From positions 56,917 to 120,916 of the forward strand of contig DKQG01000058.1 in assembly GCA_002471575.1 (NCBI GenBank): a DNA stretch of 64,000 nucleotides, written 5' to 3'. Below, piece by piece: positions 25,484 to 34,668 of this stretch (position 1 is its first letter; every line of letters begins with the position of its first letter). The notes beneath the pieces are model-generated. The model was given only the letters and a program-made list of their open reading frames with translations, was not told the origin of the DNA and searched no databases. The DNA is from Alphaproteobacteria bacterium UBA7314. GTDB taxonomy: Bacteria > Pseudomonadota > Alphaproteobacteria > MPNO01 > UBA830. A program made the position numbers and the translations under genes.

Positions 25484-25891
25484 ATGTCGGATTTACCCAC
25501 AATACTGGTCGCGGCCGTCGCTCTGTTCGACACCGACGGCCGCGTGCTGATCGCCCAGCGTCCGGAAGGCAAATCGATGGCAGGTCTTTGGGAATTCCCC
25601 GGCGGAAAGGTAGAGAGGCGCGAGACGCCCGAGGCGGCGCTGATCCGAGAACTGAAGGAAGAGCTCGCGGTCGATACGGTCGAAAGCTGCCTCGCGCCGT
25701 TCACCTTTGCGTCGCACGCCTATGACGATTTTCATCTGCTGATGCCGCTCTATGTCTGCCGGAAGTGGGAAGGATGCGTCACGCCGATGGAAAACCAGCA
25801 GATCAAATGGGTGATGCCGATGCGGCTCGGCGATTATCCGATGCCGCCGGCCGATAAGCCGCTGATCGCTATGCTCCGAGACTATTTGTGA
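25484..25891 (+). CDS. mutT: MutT/Nudix pyrophosphohydrolase
   Basis: A 135-residue single-domain Nudix enzyme. The Nudix box reads GGKVERRETPEAALIRELKEEL, carrying G(5)E(7)REXXEE with every metal-binding glutamate in place. The 5' strand ALFDTDGRVLIAQRPEGKSMAGLWEFPGG is typical of MutT, which hydrolyses 8-oxo-dGTP and so prevents A:T to C:G changes. It starts 27 bases after argJ, the usual partner in Rhodospirillales. A close relative acting on another oxidised nucleotide cannot be excluded. Confidence 0.92.
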   Translation: MSDLPTILVAAVALFDTDGRVLIAQRPEGKSMAGLWEFPGGKVERRETPEAALIRELKEELAVDTVESCLAPFTFASHAYDDFHLLMPLYVCRKWEGCVTPMENQQIKWVMPMRLGDYPMPPADKPLIAMLRDYL

Positions 25892-25928
25892 CGTGAATTT
25901 TTATTCCCTCCATGGTACCGCATAGCCG

Positions 25929-27182
25929 ATGTCGGCTGATTCCAACTCGATAGCATCTATCTACCGCACCAACCCGCGCGGCTGGGCGATCGTCCTGTTT
26001 ATCTTTCTGGCGCTCGGGATGGTGTTTTCCGCGCGTTCTGCGCTGGGACTGATCATGCCTACCTGGGAACATGATCTCGGCTGGGACCGTACTTTTATTT
26101 CAAGCGGCGGTTCGATTGTCCTTGTCTTCATGACGCTGATTTCACCGCTGGCCGGTAATCTGCTCGACCGCATCGGGCCTAGGCCTGTGGTCGCGGGAGC
26201 GCTGCTATGCGTCGGCGCGTCGATTTCTTCGACCTCCCTGATGACCCAGCCGTGGCAGTTTATTCTGCTGTTCTGCGTTATCGGTGGGCTGGGTTACGGG
26301 TCGCTGGCGGCGCCGCAGGCATCGGCGACGATTGCCCAGATTTTCGAGCAACACCGGGGGCTCGCCACTGGTATTGCGACATCCGGCGCTTCCGGCGGGT
26401 TGTTGTTGATGATCCCACTGTTGGCGCTACTTGTGGAATGGGCAGGGTGGCGGGCGGCTTTTGCCGGATTTGGCATTTTCATTATGGCGCTTGCGCCGGT
26501 CACCTGGCTTCTCATTACGCCAGCCAGCCGGTCGGTACACAATGCCGCTGGCGGTGGGGAAGCTGCGCTGACGGCTCGGCTGGGCCTGCTCTGCGGCAAT
26601 ACGACCTTCTGGCTGCTGTTTTTCGGGTTTGTGCTGTGCGGGTTCACAACCTCTGGCGTGATAGAGGTCCATCTGATCCCCTATGCCATGTCCTGCGGTT
26701 ATCCGCGGATCGAGAGCGCGACGGCGCTGGGTGTTCTCTCGGGGGCGAATATGTGCGGTATGATCCTTGCGGGGTACCTGGCCGACAAGGTCAATCGGCC
26801 GCTGTTGCTGGGAGCTATATATTTCTTCCGGGCATTGTCTTTCCTGATCCTGATGCAGATTACCGGTAACCCAGAACTGCTGTTTTTGTTCGCGATTATG
26901 TTTGGGATTTTCGACTACTCGACAATGCCCGTACTTGCCAGCCTCGTCAGCACCCATATCGGCGTTCGCGTGATGGGGCTGACGCTAGGGCTGCTGTTCG
27001 GCGGGCACTCGGCCGGCGCCGCGGCGGGGGCGTTTATTGGCGGATACGTTTTCGACAACTTCCAAAGCTATGACTGGGTGTGGATCGTATCCATCGGGTT
27101 GGCGTTCCTGGCGGCGGTGCTGTCGTGGCTGATCCGTGAGACCCGCGGTGAAGAATCGGCCGCGACGCCGGCGGCGGCATGA
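25929..27182 (+). CDS. MFS transporter, first of a tandem pair
   Basis: A 417-residue major facilitator with twelve predicted spans. The signature loop between spans 2 and 3 is GNLLDRIGPRPVVAG, and the matching second-half motif is GYLADKVNRPLLL. It resembles oxalate/formate antiporter-like and monocarboxylate-type carriers (long loop in the middle, GLLFGGHSAGAAAG near span 11), but the substrate is unknown. It overlaps its paralogue by four bases (ATGA at 27179-27182). The two genes split the conserved mutT-methyltransferase order, so they are probably an insertion. Confidence 0.85.
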   Translation: MSADSNSIASIYRTNPRGWAIVLFIFLALGMVFSARSALGLIMPTWEHDLGWDRTFISSGGSIVLVFMTLISPLAGNLLDRIGPRPVVAGALLCVGASISSTSLMTQPWQFILLFCVIGGLGYGSLAAPQASATIAQIFEQHRGLATGIATSGASGGLLLMIPLLALLVEWAGWRAAFAGFGIFIMALAPVTWLLITPASRSVHNAAGGGEAALTARLGLLCGNTTFWLLFFGFVLCGFTTSGVIEVHLIPYAMSCGYPRIESATALGVLSGANMCGMILAGYLADKVNRPLLLGAIYFFRALSFLILMQITGNPELLFLFAIMFGIFDYSTMPVLASLVSTHIGVRVMGLTLGLLFGGHSAGAAAGAFIGGYVFDNFQSYDWVWIVSIGLAFLAAVLSWLIRETRGEESAATPAAA

Positions 27183-28426
27183 CGACCGTCGCGGAAACCA
27201 ATCGCCGTCGCGGCTGGGTCGTCGTCGCGATTTGTTTCGTCGCGCTCAGCTTCACTTTTGGCGCGCGGTCGTCGGTTAGCATGGTCCTGCCGCTCTGGGT
27301 GCAGGAACTTGGATGGTCGGCCACGCAGGTCTCGACCGGAGCATCGCTTGTGCTAGTAATGATGGCGCTTGGTTCGCCGATTGCGGGCAATCTGATGGAC
27401 CGGTTCGGGGCACGCATTGTAATGGCGTGCGGGCTGTTGGCGTTGGCGCTTGGTGTCGGCGCAACGTCCTACGTGACCGATGCGACCTATTACTACATCC
27501 TGTTCGGTATCGTCGGCGGGGTTGGCTGGGCGTCGGTTTCCATTCCGATGGTGACCGCGTCGGTGTCCGGCTATTTCGTAAAATTTCGTGGTCTCGCGAT
27601 CGGCATCGGTGTGTCCGGCGCGTCGGGCGGGCAGCTGCCAATCCTTACATTGCTCGGCATTATGATTGCCGCGCTTGGTTGGCGGCAGTCCTATCAGATT
27701 CTGGCCATCGTGATGGCGGCGATGGCGGTGTTGGTGCTGGTCCGCTTTAAACCGCCCGTCGACGATCCGGAAAACCGGGTGCAAGTCGCCGCCGCTCCTG
27801 AAAACGACGCGCTGTTCGATCGGCTGAAATTCCTGTTCGCCAACCCTACTTTCCTGCTGCTGCTCGGCGCGTTTTCGCTGTGTGGGTTCACAACCGCCGG
27901 CGTGATCGACGTCTATTTCATCCCCTATGCGATTTCCTGCGGCTTCAGCCTGGTCGAAGGCTCGTTCGCCTACGGTATTCACGGATTGGGCAATCTGGCA
28001 GGCGTCATTCTGTTTTCATGGATGGCGGATCACGTAAACCGGCCGCGCCTGCTAGCCAGCATGTTTTTTCTGCGCGCGGCGGCCTTCGTATTATTGCTGT
28101 TCATTTCGGTCGATTTTAGTGTCTTAGTCGTGTTCGCCGCTATATTCGGCATACTCAACTTCGCGACCTTCCCCGTGATCGCGAATATTGTGGCGACCCA
28201 TATTGGGGTCCGCATTATCGGCCTGACGCTGGGTCTTTTGTTCGGGGGTCATTCGCTGGGTGCAGCCATCGGCGTGGTGATCGGCGGCTGGATGTTCGAC
28301 ATTTTCGCAAAATACGACTTTGTCTGGTGGCTGTCGGTCGGCCTGGCCGCCCTCGCCGGCATATTTGCCATCCTGGTGAGGGAAACCCGTGATCCATCGT
28401 CCAAGGCTGTGCCCGCTGCCGCCTGA
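27179..28426 (+). CDS. MFS transporter, second of a tandem pair
   Basis: A 415-residue paralogue of the preceding carrier. It shares span 1 (FGARSSVSMVLPLWVQELGW), the GNLMDRFGARIVMA loop, the CGFTTAGVIDVYFIPYAISCGF segment and the GLLFGGHSLGAAIG motif near the end. Local duplication is the simplest origin. Translational coupling to the first copy suggests that both are made together, either as separate carriers with related substrates or as a heteromeric pair; MFS proteins usually act alone. It ends three bases from the convergent methyltransferase stop. Confidence 0.85.
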   Translation: MTTVAETNRRRGWVVVAICFVALSFTFGARSSVSMVLPLWVQELGWSATQVSTGASLVLVMMALGSPIAGNLMDRFGARIVMACGLLALALGVGATSYVTDATYYYILFGIVGGVGWASVSIPMVTASVSGYFVKFRGLAIGIGVSGASGGQLPILTLLGIMIAALGWRQSYQILAIVMAAMAVLVLVRFKPPVDDPENRVQVAAAPENDALFDRLKFLFANPTFLLLLGAFSLCGFTTAGVIDVYFIPYAISCGFSLVEGSFAYGIHGLGNLAGVILFSWMADHVNRPRLLASMFFLRAAAFVLLLFISVDFSVLVVFAAIFGILNFATFPVIANIVATHIGVRIIGLTLGLLFGGHSLGAAIGVVIGGWMFDIFAKYDFVWWLSVGLAALAGIFAILVRETRDPSSKAVPAAA

Positions 28427-28429
28427 GTT

Positions 28430-29335
28430 TTAGTTGGATACTGGACCAGCCATGTCGCCGGCCGTTTGTTCGTCTGCGCCCAAAGCGTCGGCCAGCCGCG
28501 ACCCGGCGCTGCCCGGGCGCAGTGGTTGTTGTTGTGTCGCCGCCGGGGCCCATCCAGTAAGCCATATGATCTGGAATGTCGCCGGGATGCGGCCGTCGGC
28601 GTCACCGTATAGTTCCTGATATCGTGCGGCGGCGACAAATAAAGTGTCACGACGCAGGAAGGTCTTGTTGCGGGCGGCGATAGCATTGGTTTCCCCCATC
28701 CCGCGCAGATCGCGCATAAGGGCGAACATGTCTTTATAGGTGACGGTTAGGGTGTCTGTATCGACGACAGGCAGGGCGAACCCGGCTCGCTGAAGCAGGG
28801 CACCGGCATCGGCGACGTCGGCCACCGGCGAGGTATGCGGGCTGGTCCCTCCGGTGGTTTCGGCTTCGGCCTCCAGAAGGGCGCGGCGCAGCTCGATAAG
28901 CGTATCGCCGCCCAGCATCGCGGCCAGAAACAATCCGTCCGGTTTCAACGCACGGCAAATCTGGGCCAGCGCGCCTGGCAGATCGTTTACCCAGTGCAAC
29001 GCCAGGCTGGAAATTGCGAGGTCGACCGTGTTGTCAGCGAAGGGTAGGTATTCCTCGTCCATAGCGACCGCACACGATGGTAGTGATGTGCGCAGAAGGT
29101 CGTCGGACATGTCACACGTGATAAGCGTTCTGGGTGACGGGGATACCGTTGTGTTCCCATGTCCGCCGCCGAGATCGAGAACTGTATCGAAAGTCCGGTT
29201 TACGTCCTGTAGACGGTCGGTCAGACGGTCCGAGATTTCCTGGTGAAGAAAGTCGTGGTCGCCGAACGTGGCTGCCGCGCGGTCGCGGTGTCGGCGCACG
29301 GCGGTTCGATCGAAGAGAACACTTTCGTCGGTCAT
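28430..29335 (-). CDS. BioC/NDUFAF5-like SAM methyltransferase
   Basis: A 301-residue class I methyltransferase. The ATG at 29335 (MTDESVLFDRTAVRRHRDRA) is chosen; the open frame reaches 29671 but there it overlaps comF. The SAM motif is VLDLGGGHGNTT, then ITCDMSDDLLR, and motif post-I DLAISSLALHWVNDLPGAL. It resembles the mitochondrial complex I assembly factor NDUFAF5 and BioC, as expected for this position next to comF in alphaproteobacteria. NDUFAF5 is reported to hydroxylate a complex I arginine; whether this one methylates or hydroxylates is open. Confidence 0.85.
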   Translation of the reverse strand: MTDESVLFDRTAVRRHRDRAAATFGDHDFLHQEISDRLTDRLQDVNRTFDTVLDLGGGHGNTTVSPSPRTLITCDMSDDLLRTSLPSCAVAMDEEYLPFADNTVDLAISSLALHWVNDLPGALAQICRALKPDGLFLAAMLGGDTLIELRRALLEAEAETTGGTSPHTSPVADVADAGALLQRAGFALPVVDTDTLTVTYKDMFALMRDLRGMGETNAIAARNKTFLRRDTLFVAAARYQELYGDADGRIPATFQIIWLTGWAPAATQQQPLRPGSAGSRLADALGADEQTAGDMAGPVSN

Positions 29336-29405
29336 GTGTGGAACATAAGCGGCTTTAGAGGCGCGGAACAGTGTGTCGGGAGACTGATCTGCTATCGTCT
29401 CCGAT

Positions 29406-29871
29406 ATGTCGATTAACGCCGCCGTGAAATCAGTCGCCCGACAGGCGGTCGATGCGATCCTTTCGCCGCGCTGTCTCGGCTGCGGCGAAGTGGTGTCGGT
29501 CGATGGGGCGGTTTGCCCGGATTGCAGGAACGGAATCGGTTTTATTTTCCAGCCGTTTTGCACCTGCTGCGGCCTTCCGTTCGCTTTTGACGTGAGTCTC
29601 GATAGCCTGTGCGGCGCCTGTTCAAGCGAAGTCCCAACATTCGGGCGTGCGCAATCGGCGGTGGTTTGCAACGACCTCAGCGAAAATCTTATCCGCGATT
29701 TTTAATGATGCTACTCCGACCGATGCAGCGCGGGTCTGGAGCGATTGGCGGGCCCGGTCAGGTGGCGAGATCCTGGCCGGCGTAGGCGCGCTTATACCAA
29801 TTCCGCTTCAACGCCCCAGGATGATTTTGCGGTGTCAGACGGCGATCGCCGGAACCAGTTACTCGGCGTGA
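29406..29871 (+). pseudogene. comF: ComF, frameshifted and truncated
   Basis: The first 99 codons are a good ComF N-terminus with its four-cysteine zinc site (RCLGCGEVV, CPDCRN, CTCCGLPF, LCGACSS) and LSENLIRDF. A TAA then stops the frame where the family continues with FKHGD. The lost text reappears one frame over (DATPTDAARVWSDW, GGEILAGVGALIPIPLQR), which is the phosphoribosyltransferase-like part, then fades out. A small deletion near 29700 and loss of the 3' half explain this. ComF is linked to DNA uptake in competent species, so that role is probably gone here. Confidence 0.75.
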
Positions 29872-29999
29872 TACTTACCGTTACCGGCGTTGTCCTGTTG
29901 AGGGGAAGTTGACCCGCCTGGCAGCGCCGGCGGATGACAAATCGGTTGTGCGGTCCCATATTGTTTTAGGACGAGTTAAAGAAAAAAAGGAATGCCGCC

Positions 30000-30260
30000 G
30001 TGGTAAAAGTTGAAATGTATTCCAGCATGTTCTGCCCGTTCTGCGCCCGCGCCAAGCATCTGCTTAGCCAGAAAGGCGTCGAATTCGATGAGATCGATGT
30101 CGATACCAGCCCCGGCCGGCGCAACGAGATGCTGCAGCGCGCCAACGGAAAGCATACCGTCCCGCAGATATTCATCGACGACTACCACGTTGGTGGGTCG
30201 GACGATCTGGCGGCGCTCGAACGTGATGGCAAGCTTGACGGGATGCTCGGTCTCGCCTGA
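30000..30260 (+). CDS. grxC: Glutaredoxin 3 (dithiol)
   Basis: An 86-residue thioredoxin-fold reductant. The active site is Cys12-Pro-Phe-Cys15 in MFCPFCARA, with the cis-proline TVPQIFI and GGSDDLAALE as glutathione-binding features. It reduces protein disulfides and ribonucleotide reductase using glutathione. The start is GTG with AAGGAAT just upstream. Its stop overlaps the next start by one base, so grxC and the nitrilase are co-translated, as in many Rhodospirillales. Confidence 0.93.
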   Translation: MVKVEMYSSMFCPFCARAKHLLSQKGVEFDEIDVDTSPGRRNEMLQRANGKHTVPQIFIDDYHVGGSDDLAALERDGKLDGMLGLA

Positions 30261-31108
30261 TGGCGGGTCGTTTCCGTCTTGCCTGCATTCAGGTCAATGC
30301 GGGCAACGAAATCGCGCCCAACGTGGAAGCGGCGTCGGCGTTGATCCAGTCAGCGGTCGTGGATGGCGCGCAAGTTGTCTCTCTGCCTGAATGCGTCGCG
30401 TTACTCGAACCTGACCGGATTGCGTTATTTGACAAATCGTTCGAGCAGGCTGGTCACCCCGCGTTGGCAGCGTTCCGTGATCTTGCGGCAAAACTGGGTA
30501 TCTGGCTGCATGTCGGCTCGTTAGCGGTATTATGCGGTGAGGGCCGCATCGCCAACAGGACTTTCCTGATCGATCCCCGCGGCAGCGTGACCGCGACCTA
30601 TGACAAGATTCATATGTTCGATGTCGATCTGACGGACGGTGAAGCCTATCAGGAATCCGCGACGTATCAGCCGGGTGACGCTGCAGTGATCGCGGAATTG
30701 CCATGGGGCAGGGCAGGGCTGACGATCTGTTACGACGTTCGTTTTCCCGGACTGTACACACATCTTGCCGAAACGGGTGCCGAATTTATCGGCGTGCCGT
30801 CGGCCTTTACCCGGACAACGGGAAGGGCCCACTGGCATTTGTTGCTGCGGGCAAGGGCGATTGAAACCGGCTGCTGGGTTTTCGCCGCCGCGCAATGCGG
30901 CGATCACGCTGGAGGACGTCAAACCTACGGTCATTCGCTTATCGTCGACCCGTGGGGCGAAGTAGTTGCCGATGCGGGCGAAGAACCCGGCTACGTCATT
31001 GCAGATATCGATCCCGCGCGGGTTTCAGAAACGCGCCGGTCGGTGCCGTCGCTGACGAACGTGCGGCCTTATAAACCGGCGGAACGCATTAAACGGGCTG
31101 CGGAATAA
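30260..31108 (+). CDS. Carbon-nitrogen hydrolase (Nit/omega-amidase type)
   Basis: A 282-residue nitrilase-superfamily amidase. The catalytic triad is visible: Glu44 in SLPECVAL, Lys116 in YDKIHMFDVDL and Cys157 in LTICYDVRFPGLY. The pattern fits the Nit1/Nit2 group, which removes deaminated glutathione or omega-amides such as alpha-ketoglutaramate. The link to glutaredoxin in one transcript supports a role in glutathione housekeeping, but this is inference. It overlaps the convergent methyltransferase at its 3' end by 20 bases. Confidence 0.9.
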   Translation: MAGRFRLACIQVNAGNEIAPNVEAASALIQSAVVDGAQVVSLPECVALLEPDRIALFDKSFEQAGHPALAAFRDLAAKLGIWLHVGSLAVLCGEGRIANRTFLIDPRGSVTATYDKIHMFDVDLTDGEAYQESATYQPGDAAVIAELPWGRAGLTICYDVRFPGLYTHLAETGAEFIGVPSAFTRTTGRAHWHLLLRARAIETGCWVFAAAQCGDHAGGRQTYGHSLIVDPWGEVVADAGEEPGYVIADIDPARVSETRRSVPSLTNVRPYKPAERIKRAAE

Positions 31109-31640
31109 AAGCTGTTTCAACCGGTGAATTGATCGCTGCCACTCTCTGAACGACGGCGGGGGAGGGATGATCGACTTTTCCCGCCTCGTAGGCGATCACG
31201 GACAAGGTTCCGGCGAAGGCTTCCAGTAACTCGCCATCGCGCAACAGAAATTCAGGGTTGCGGGGCCGGCCGAACGCTTCGTTTCCCACGGCGAATGTTT
31301 CGTATATCAGCACACCGCCCGGGCGCAGGCTTTCGGCCAGAACGACGAACAGCGGGCGATGCAGGTAATTCGTTACGACGACGCCGTCGAAATCGCACCC
31401 GGCCAGCGGCCAACCGCCGCCCTCCTCGAGATCCGCTTCGATGGCTGTTATCCGATCGTGGCAGGGCAGTAAGTTCACGTCTCGGTCGACTGCCGTGACA
31501 TTCAGTCCGGTATCGGCCATAGGTAACGCGTGACGGCCGCGTCCGCAGGCAAGATCAAGGACCGCGCCGCCCTTCGGTATCAGCGGCAAAAATCGCATCA
31601 CCCAGGTCGAGGGGGGCGGGGAAACTGGATCTTCGGACAT
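31089..31640 (-). CDS. TehB-like SAM methyltransferase
   Basis: A 183-residue single-domain class I methyltransferase. SAM motif I is AVLDLACGRGRHALPMA, followed by NVTAVDRDVNL and a post-I VTNYLHRPLF. The size fits TehB/thiopurine-type small-molecule methyltransferases more than protein or RNA enzymes. Convergent with and overlapping the nitrilase by 20 bases. The substrate is not readable. Confidence 0.8.
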   Translation of the reverse strand: MSEDPVSPPPSTWVMRFLPLIPKGGAVLDLACGRGRHALPMADTGLNVTAVDRDVNLLPCHDRITAIEADLEEGGGWPLAGCDFDGVVVTNYLHRPLFVVLAESLRPGGVLIYETFAVGNEAFGRPRNPEFLLRDGELLEAFAGTLSVIAYEAGKVDHPSPAVVQRVAAINSPVETAFIPQPV

Positions 31641-31717
31641 TTTTGAATCGTAACTATGTGTTATGCATCTGAAAAATAGGGCTTGGAAAATGCCAATTCT
31701 ACCTTAGTTTCTTGATC

Positions 31718-32158
31718 ATGATTGTAATAGATGTCAGATGCAGCAACGACCATGTCTTCGAAGGCTGGTTCAAGGACAATACGTCGTTTGACGAGCAGGT
31801 CGAGTCAGGCGCGCTCGCCTGTCCTATATGCGGCGATACCAACACCCGACGAGCGTTGATGGCGCCCAATCTGGGCGGAATGCGCAAGGGCAAGGACGAG
31901 GTCTCGCCAAATGCCGCTATGTCGCCCCGGGACCCGGCACTCAATGACTATGTTGAAGCGCTGTACGAGCTGAAAAAGCACGTCGAGGAAAACAGCGATT
32001 ATGTCGGCGACAAATTCCCGGACGAAGCACGCAAGATTCACTATGGCGAAGAAGAACCCCGTTCGATCCATGGTGAAGCCACGCCCGAGGAAGCCGAAGA
32101 GCTCGTGGAAGAAGGCATCGATTTCCAGCGAATTCCCTGGCCGAAGCCCGACGCCTGA
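31718..32158 (+). CDS. DUF1178 family protein
   Basis: A 146-residue protein. An N-terminal zinc-ribbon-like part holds CSNDHVFEGWF and CPICGDTNTRRALMAPN, the hallmark of DUF1178, followed by a helical tail (DYVEALYELKKHVEENSDYVG, EEEPRSIHGEATPEEAEELVEEGI). The ATG at 31718 is preferred over the in-frame TTG at 31712, as the family start is MI.YDLRC. The reaction is unknown. It commonly lies near grxC, nitrilase and ubiG in alphaproteobacteria, as here. Confidence 0.88.
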   Translation: MIVIDVRCSNDHVFEGWFKDNTSFDEQVESGALACPICGDTNTRRALMAPNLGGMRKGKDEVSPNAAMSPRDPALNDYVEALYELKKHVEENSDYVGDKFPDEARKIHYGEEEPRSIHGEATPEEAEELVEEGIDFQRIPWPKPDA

Positions 32159-32522
32159 TTAAGGGTATGCGGTTGCAGACTCGCACTTGCCCCCCACCTT
32201 CCGACCACCCAAGGGATGATCCTTACGGTTGGCTGAGAGGGGGAGTGAGCTCGCGCAGCCCGAGACAACTTGCGATCAAGCGGTGTCTGTCCCCACGCTG
32301 AAGTCAAAAACAGCGATGCCCGGCAACCGTGGCCGGCCTAGCAGGCACTTGCCGATGCTCGGACCTAGACACGATGAAGACTATCCATCTCGCCGGCAAC
32401 TGAGCGCTGTTCTACCGCCAGAAAACCATTACTTTTCATGGAATACATGTTTTGGACTTTTAGAGTGCATAGCGTTGTTTTTTTCTGAAATTGCCGTTCT
32501 CGTCCAGAAACGGCTATCGCCG
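32159..32522. other. 364-base gap between the DUF1178 gene and ubiG, with a palindromic repeat
   Basis: No gene is supported. At 32186-32248 it holds one copy of a GC-rich palindromic element (see that entry). Next to the ubiG stop, GCCGTT and AACGGC form a possible hairpin with a bulge that could end ubiG transcription, but the T-run is weak. Open frames here lack domains. Confidence 0.45.
32186..32248. repeat. Palindromic intergenic element, copy 1
   Basis: The stretch reads CCCCCCACCTTCCGACCACC, then GGGATGATCCTTACGG, then GAGAGGGGGAGTG. It aligns base by base with a stretch at 61632-61694 (CTCTCCTTCTCCCGACCACC, GGGATCGTACTAATGG, GGAAGGGAGAGTG) at roughly 70 percent by eye. The ends are inverted copies of each other, giving an imperfect hairpin of about 60 bases. 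Confidence 0.5.
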
Positions 32523-33263
32523 TCAGCGTGTCCCGAACAGGACATAGTTGACCGACACGTCTCCGCTGACCTGCCATTCGCTGTTCAGAGGATTAAAGGT
32601 CAGTCCCGAGATGTCTTCTACCGTAATACCGTTTCTGCGCAATCCGCGCGCCAGTTCCGACGGGCGGACGAATTTTTTCCACTTATGGGTGCCGCGGGGC
32701 AGCCAGCGCATGATGTATTCTGCGCCCACGATGCCCAACGCGAAGGATTTCGGTGTGCGGTTCAGAGTGGCCAGCGCGATCGCTCCGTTATCGGCGGTCA
32801 ACGCGGCGCAGCCGTCCAAAAACAGATCGACGTCGGCCACATGTTCGACCACCTCGAGCGAAATGACGGCGTCATAGCTTTCTCCAGTCGCCGCAATTTC
32901 TTCGACCGTTGTCGAGCGATAGGAGATGTCGAGGCTGCCTTGTTTGGCGTGAACCTGGGCGGTTCTGATGTTGCGCTCCGACGCATCGATGCCGGTAACA
33001 TCTGCCCCCATTCGGGCAAGAGGTTCAGAGATCAGCCCGCCACCGCAGCCTACGTCAAGGAGTCTGAGCCCTGCAAACGGCCGCAGTGATTGTTTATCCC
33101 GGCCGAAATGGGTGCAAATCCGATCCCGGATGTAGTGCAGCCGTATCGGGTTGAACCGGTGAAGTGGTTTAAATTTGCCGTCCGGATCCCACCATTCGTC
33201 GGCGATAGCGGAAAATCGCGCAACGTCTTCCGGATCAATGGTAGTGGCGTTCTCGGCGGCCAT
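32523..33263 (-). CDS. ubiG: Ubiquinone biosynthesis O-methyltransferase
   Basis: A 246-residue class I methyltransferase catalysing both O-methylations of ubiquinone. The SAM loop is LLDVGCGGGLISEPLARMG, followed by VTGIDASERN, and the UbiG motifs WWDPDGKFKPLHRFNPIRL, VEHVADVDLFL and APRGTH-type WLPRGTHKWKKFVRPSEL are present. It starts on the opposite strand of lysC with a 169-base gap. Together with coq7 at 60507 it supports aerobic ubiquinone synthesis. Confidence 0.94.
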   Translation of the reverse strand: MAAENATTIDPEDVARFSAIADEWWDPDGKFKPLHRFNPIRLHYIRDRICTHFGRDKQSLRPFAGLRLLDVGCGGGLISEPLARMGADVTGIDASERNIRTAQVHAKQGSLDISYRSTTVEEIAATGESYDAVISLEVVEHVADVDLFLDGCAALTADNGAIALATLNRTPKSFALGIVGAEYIMRWLPRGTHKWKKFVRPSELARGLRRNGITVEDISGLTFNPLNSEWQVSGDVSVNYVLFGTR

Positions 33264-33432
33264 GGCAGATTTCCCTCCCTACACTTGCCTGAAAAGGGTC
33301 TTCCGAGTATGTATGCGCCCGCGTCGCGCGGGGCAAGTAAGCCGAATATAGAAACATCCTAAAAGCGGTCCAAAGGGCTGATTCCCGTGACCGGGTGCGA
33401 CACCGCGGCGCAGATAAAGTTGAGGAGCCCTC

Positions 33433-34653
33433 ATGGCGCGTATCGTGCAGAAGTTTGGCGGCACGTCGGTAGCCGACATTGACCGCATTCAGGCGGTTGC
33501 GCAGCGCGTGAAGCAATCGGTGGATGCAGGCGACGAAGTCGCGGTGGTGGTTTCGGCGATGTCCGGCACGACGAATCAACTTGTCGGATGGACGCGTGAG
33601 ATATCGCCGATGCACGATGCCCGCGAATACGATGTTGTGGTATCCGCCGGCGAGCAGATTACTGTCGGGCTGATGGCAATGGCATTGCAAAATATCGGTG
33701 TCGATGCTCGGTCATGGCTCGGCTGGCAGATTCCGATGGTCACCGACGATGTACACGGGCGCGCCCGCATTGACGAAGTGAGGGCTGACGAGATCATCCG
33801 GCGTTTTGGGCTGGGACAGGTTGCTGTGATGGCCGGCTTTCAGGGGATTGGATCGGACAATCGAATAACGACTCTGGGCCGCGGCGGTTCGGACACGTCT
33901 GCGGTCGCCTTGGCTGCAGCCATTGGCGCAGACCGGTGTGATATATTTACGGACGTCGACGGTATTTACACAAGCGATCCGCGCATCGTTACGCGGGCTC
34001 AGAAGCTCGACAAGATAACTTATGAAGAGATGCTAGAAATGGCGTCGCTCGGCGCGAAGGTGCTGCAGACGCGGTCGGTCGAGCTTGCGATGAACCACCG
34101 GGTGAGGTTGCAGGTCCTGTCGAGTTTTATCGACGCGCCTGGAACCCTAGTCGTAGATGAGGAAGAAATCGTGGAACAGGAAATTGTCAGCGGAATTGCT
34201 CACAGCGGTAACGAAGCCAAGATTACATTGGTGCGCGTACCGGATAACCCTGGGATAGCCGCAGCTATTTTTGGGCCGCTGGCGGAATCCAGCATCAACG
34301 TGGATATGATCGTTCAGAACGTGTCGGAGGATGGCAAGGCTACGGATCTGACGTTTACGGTTCCCAAAGATGATCTCGCCCGTACGCTTGAAGTTCTGGA
34401 AGGCCAGAAGGAAGACCTGGGCTTCGAGCGCGTTGAGGGAGACCCCGATGTCGTGAAGATCTCCGTCGTCGGTGTTGGTATGCGCAGCCATGCCGGCGTC
34501 GCGATGCGGATGTTCCAGGCGCTGGCCGACAAGGGAATTAATATTCAGGTTATCTCAACGTCGGAGATCAAGATCAGCGTGCTGGTATCGGATACTTATA
34601 CCGAGTTGGCACTGCGGTCGCTTCATACTGTCTACGGGCTAGACGCCGTATAG
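33433..34653 (+). CDS. lysC: Aspartate kinase
   Basis: A 406-residue enzyme that phosphorylates aspartate, the first step to lysine, threonine and methionine. The kinase start is VQKFGGTSVADIDR, followed by SAMSGTTNQL, SAGEQITVGLMA, LGRGGSDTSAVALAAA and DVDGIYTSDPRIV. The C-terminal third holds two ACT domains for feedback control (ITLVRVPDNPGIAAAIFGPLAE and ISVVGVGMRSHAGVAMRMFQAL). Length fits the mono-functional type. An internal start giving a separate beta chain, as in Bacillus, cannot be excluded. Confidence 0.95.
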   Translation: MARIVQKFGGTSVADIDRIQAVAQRVKQSVDAGDEVAVVVSAMSGTTNQLVGWTREISPMHDAREYDVVVSAGEQITVGLMAMALQNIGVDARSWLGWQIPMVTDDVHGRARIDEVRADEIIRRFGLGQVAVMAGFQGIGSDNRITTLGRGGSDTSAVALAAAIGADRCDIFTDVDGIYTSDPRIVTRAQKLDKITYEEMLEMASLGAKVLQTRSVELAMNHRVRLQVLSSFIDAPGTLVVDEEEIVEQEIVSGIAHSGNEAKITLVRVPDNPGIAAAIFGPLAESSINVDMIVQNVSEDGKATDLTFTVPKDDLARTLEVLEGQKEDLGFERVEGDPDVVKISVVGVGMRSHAGVAMRMFQALADKGINIQVISTSEIKISVLVSDTYTELALRSLHTVYGLDAV

Positions 34654-34668
34654 GGTTGATGCAGGGAT

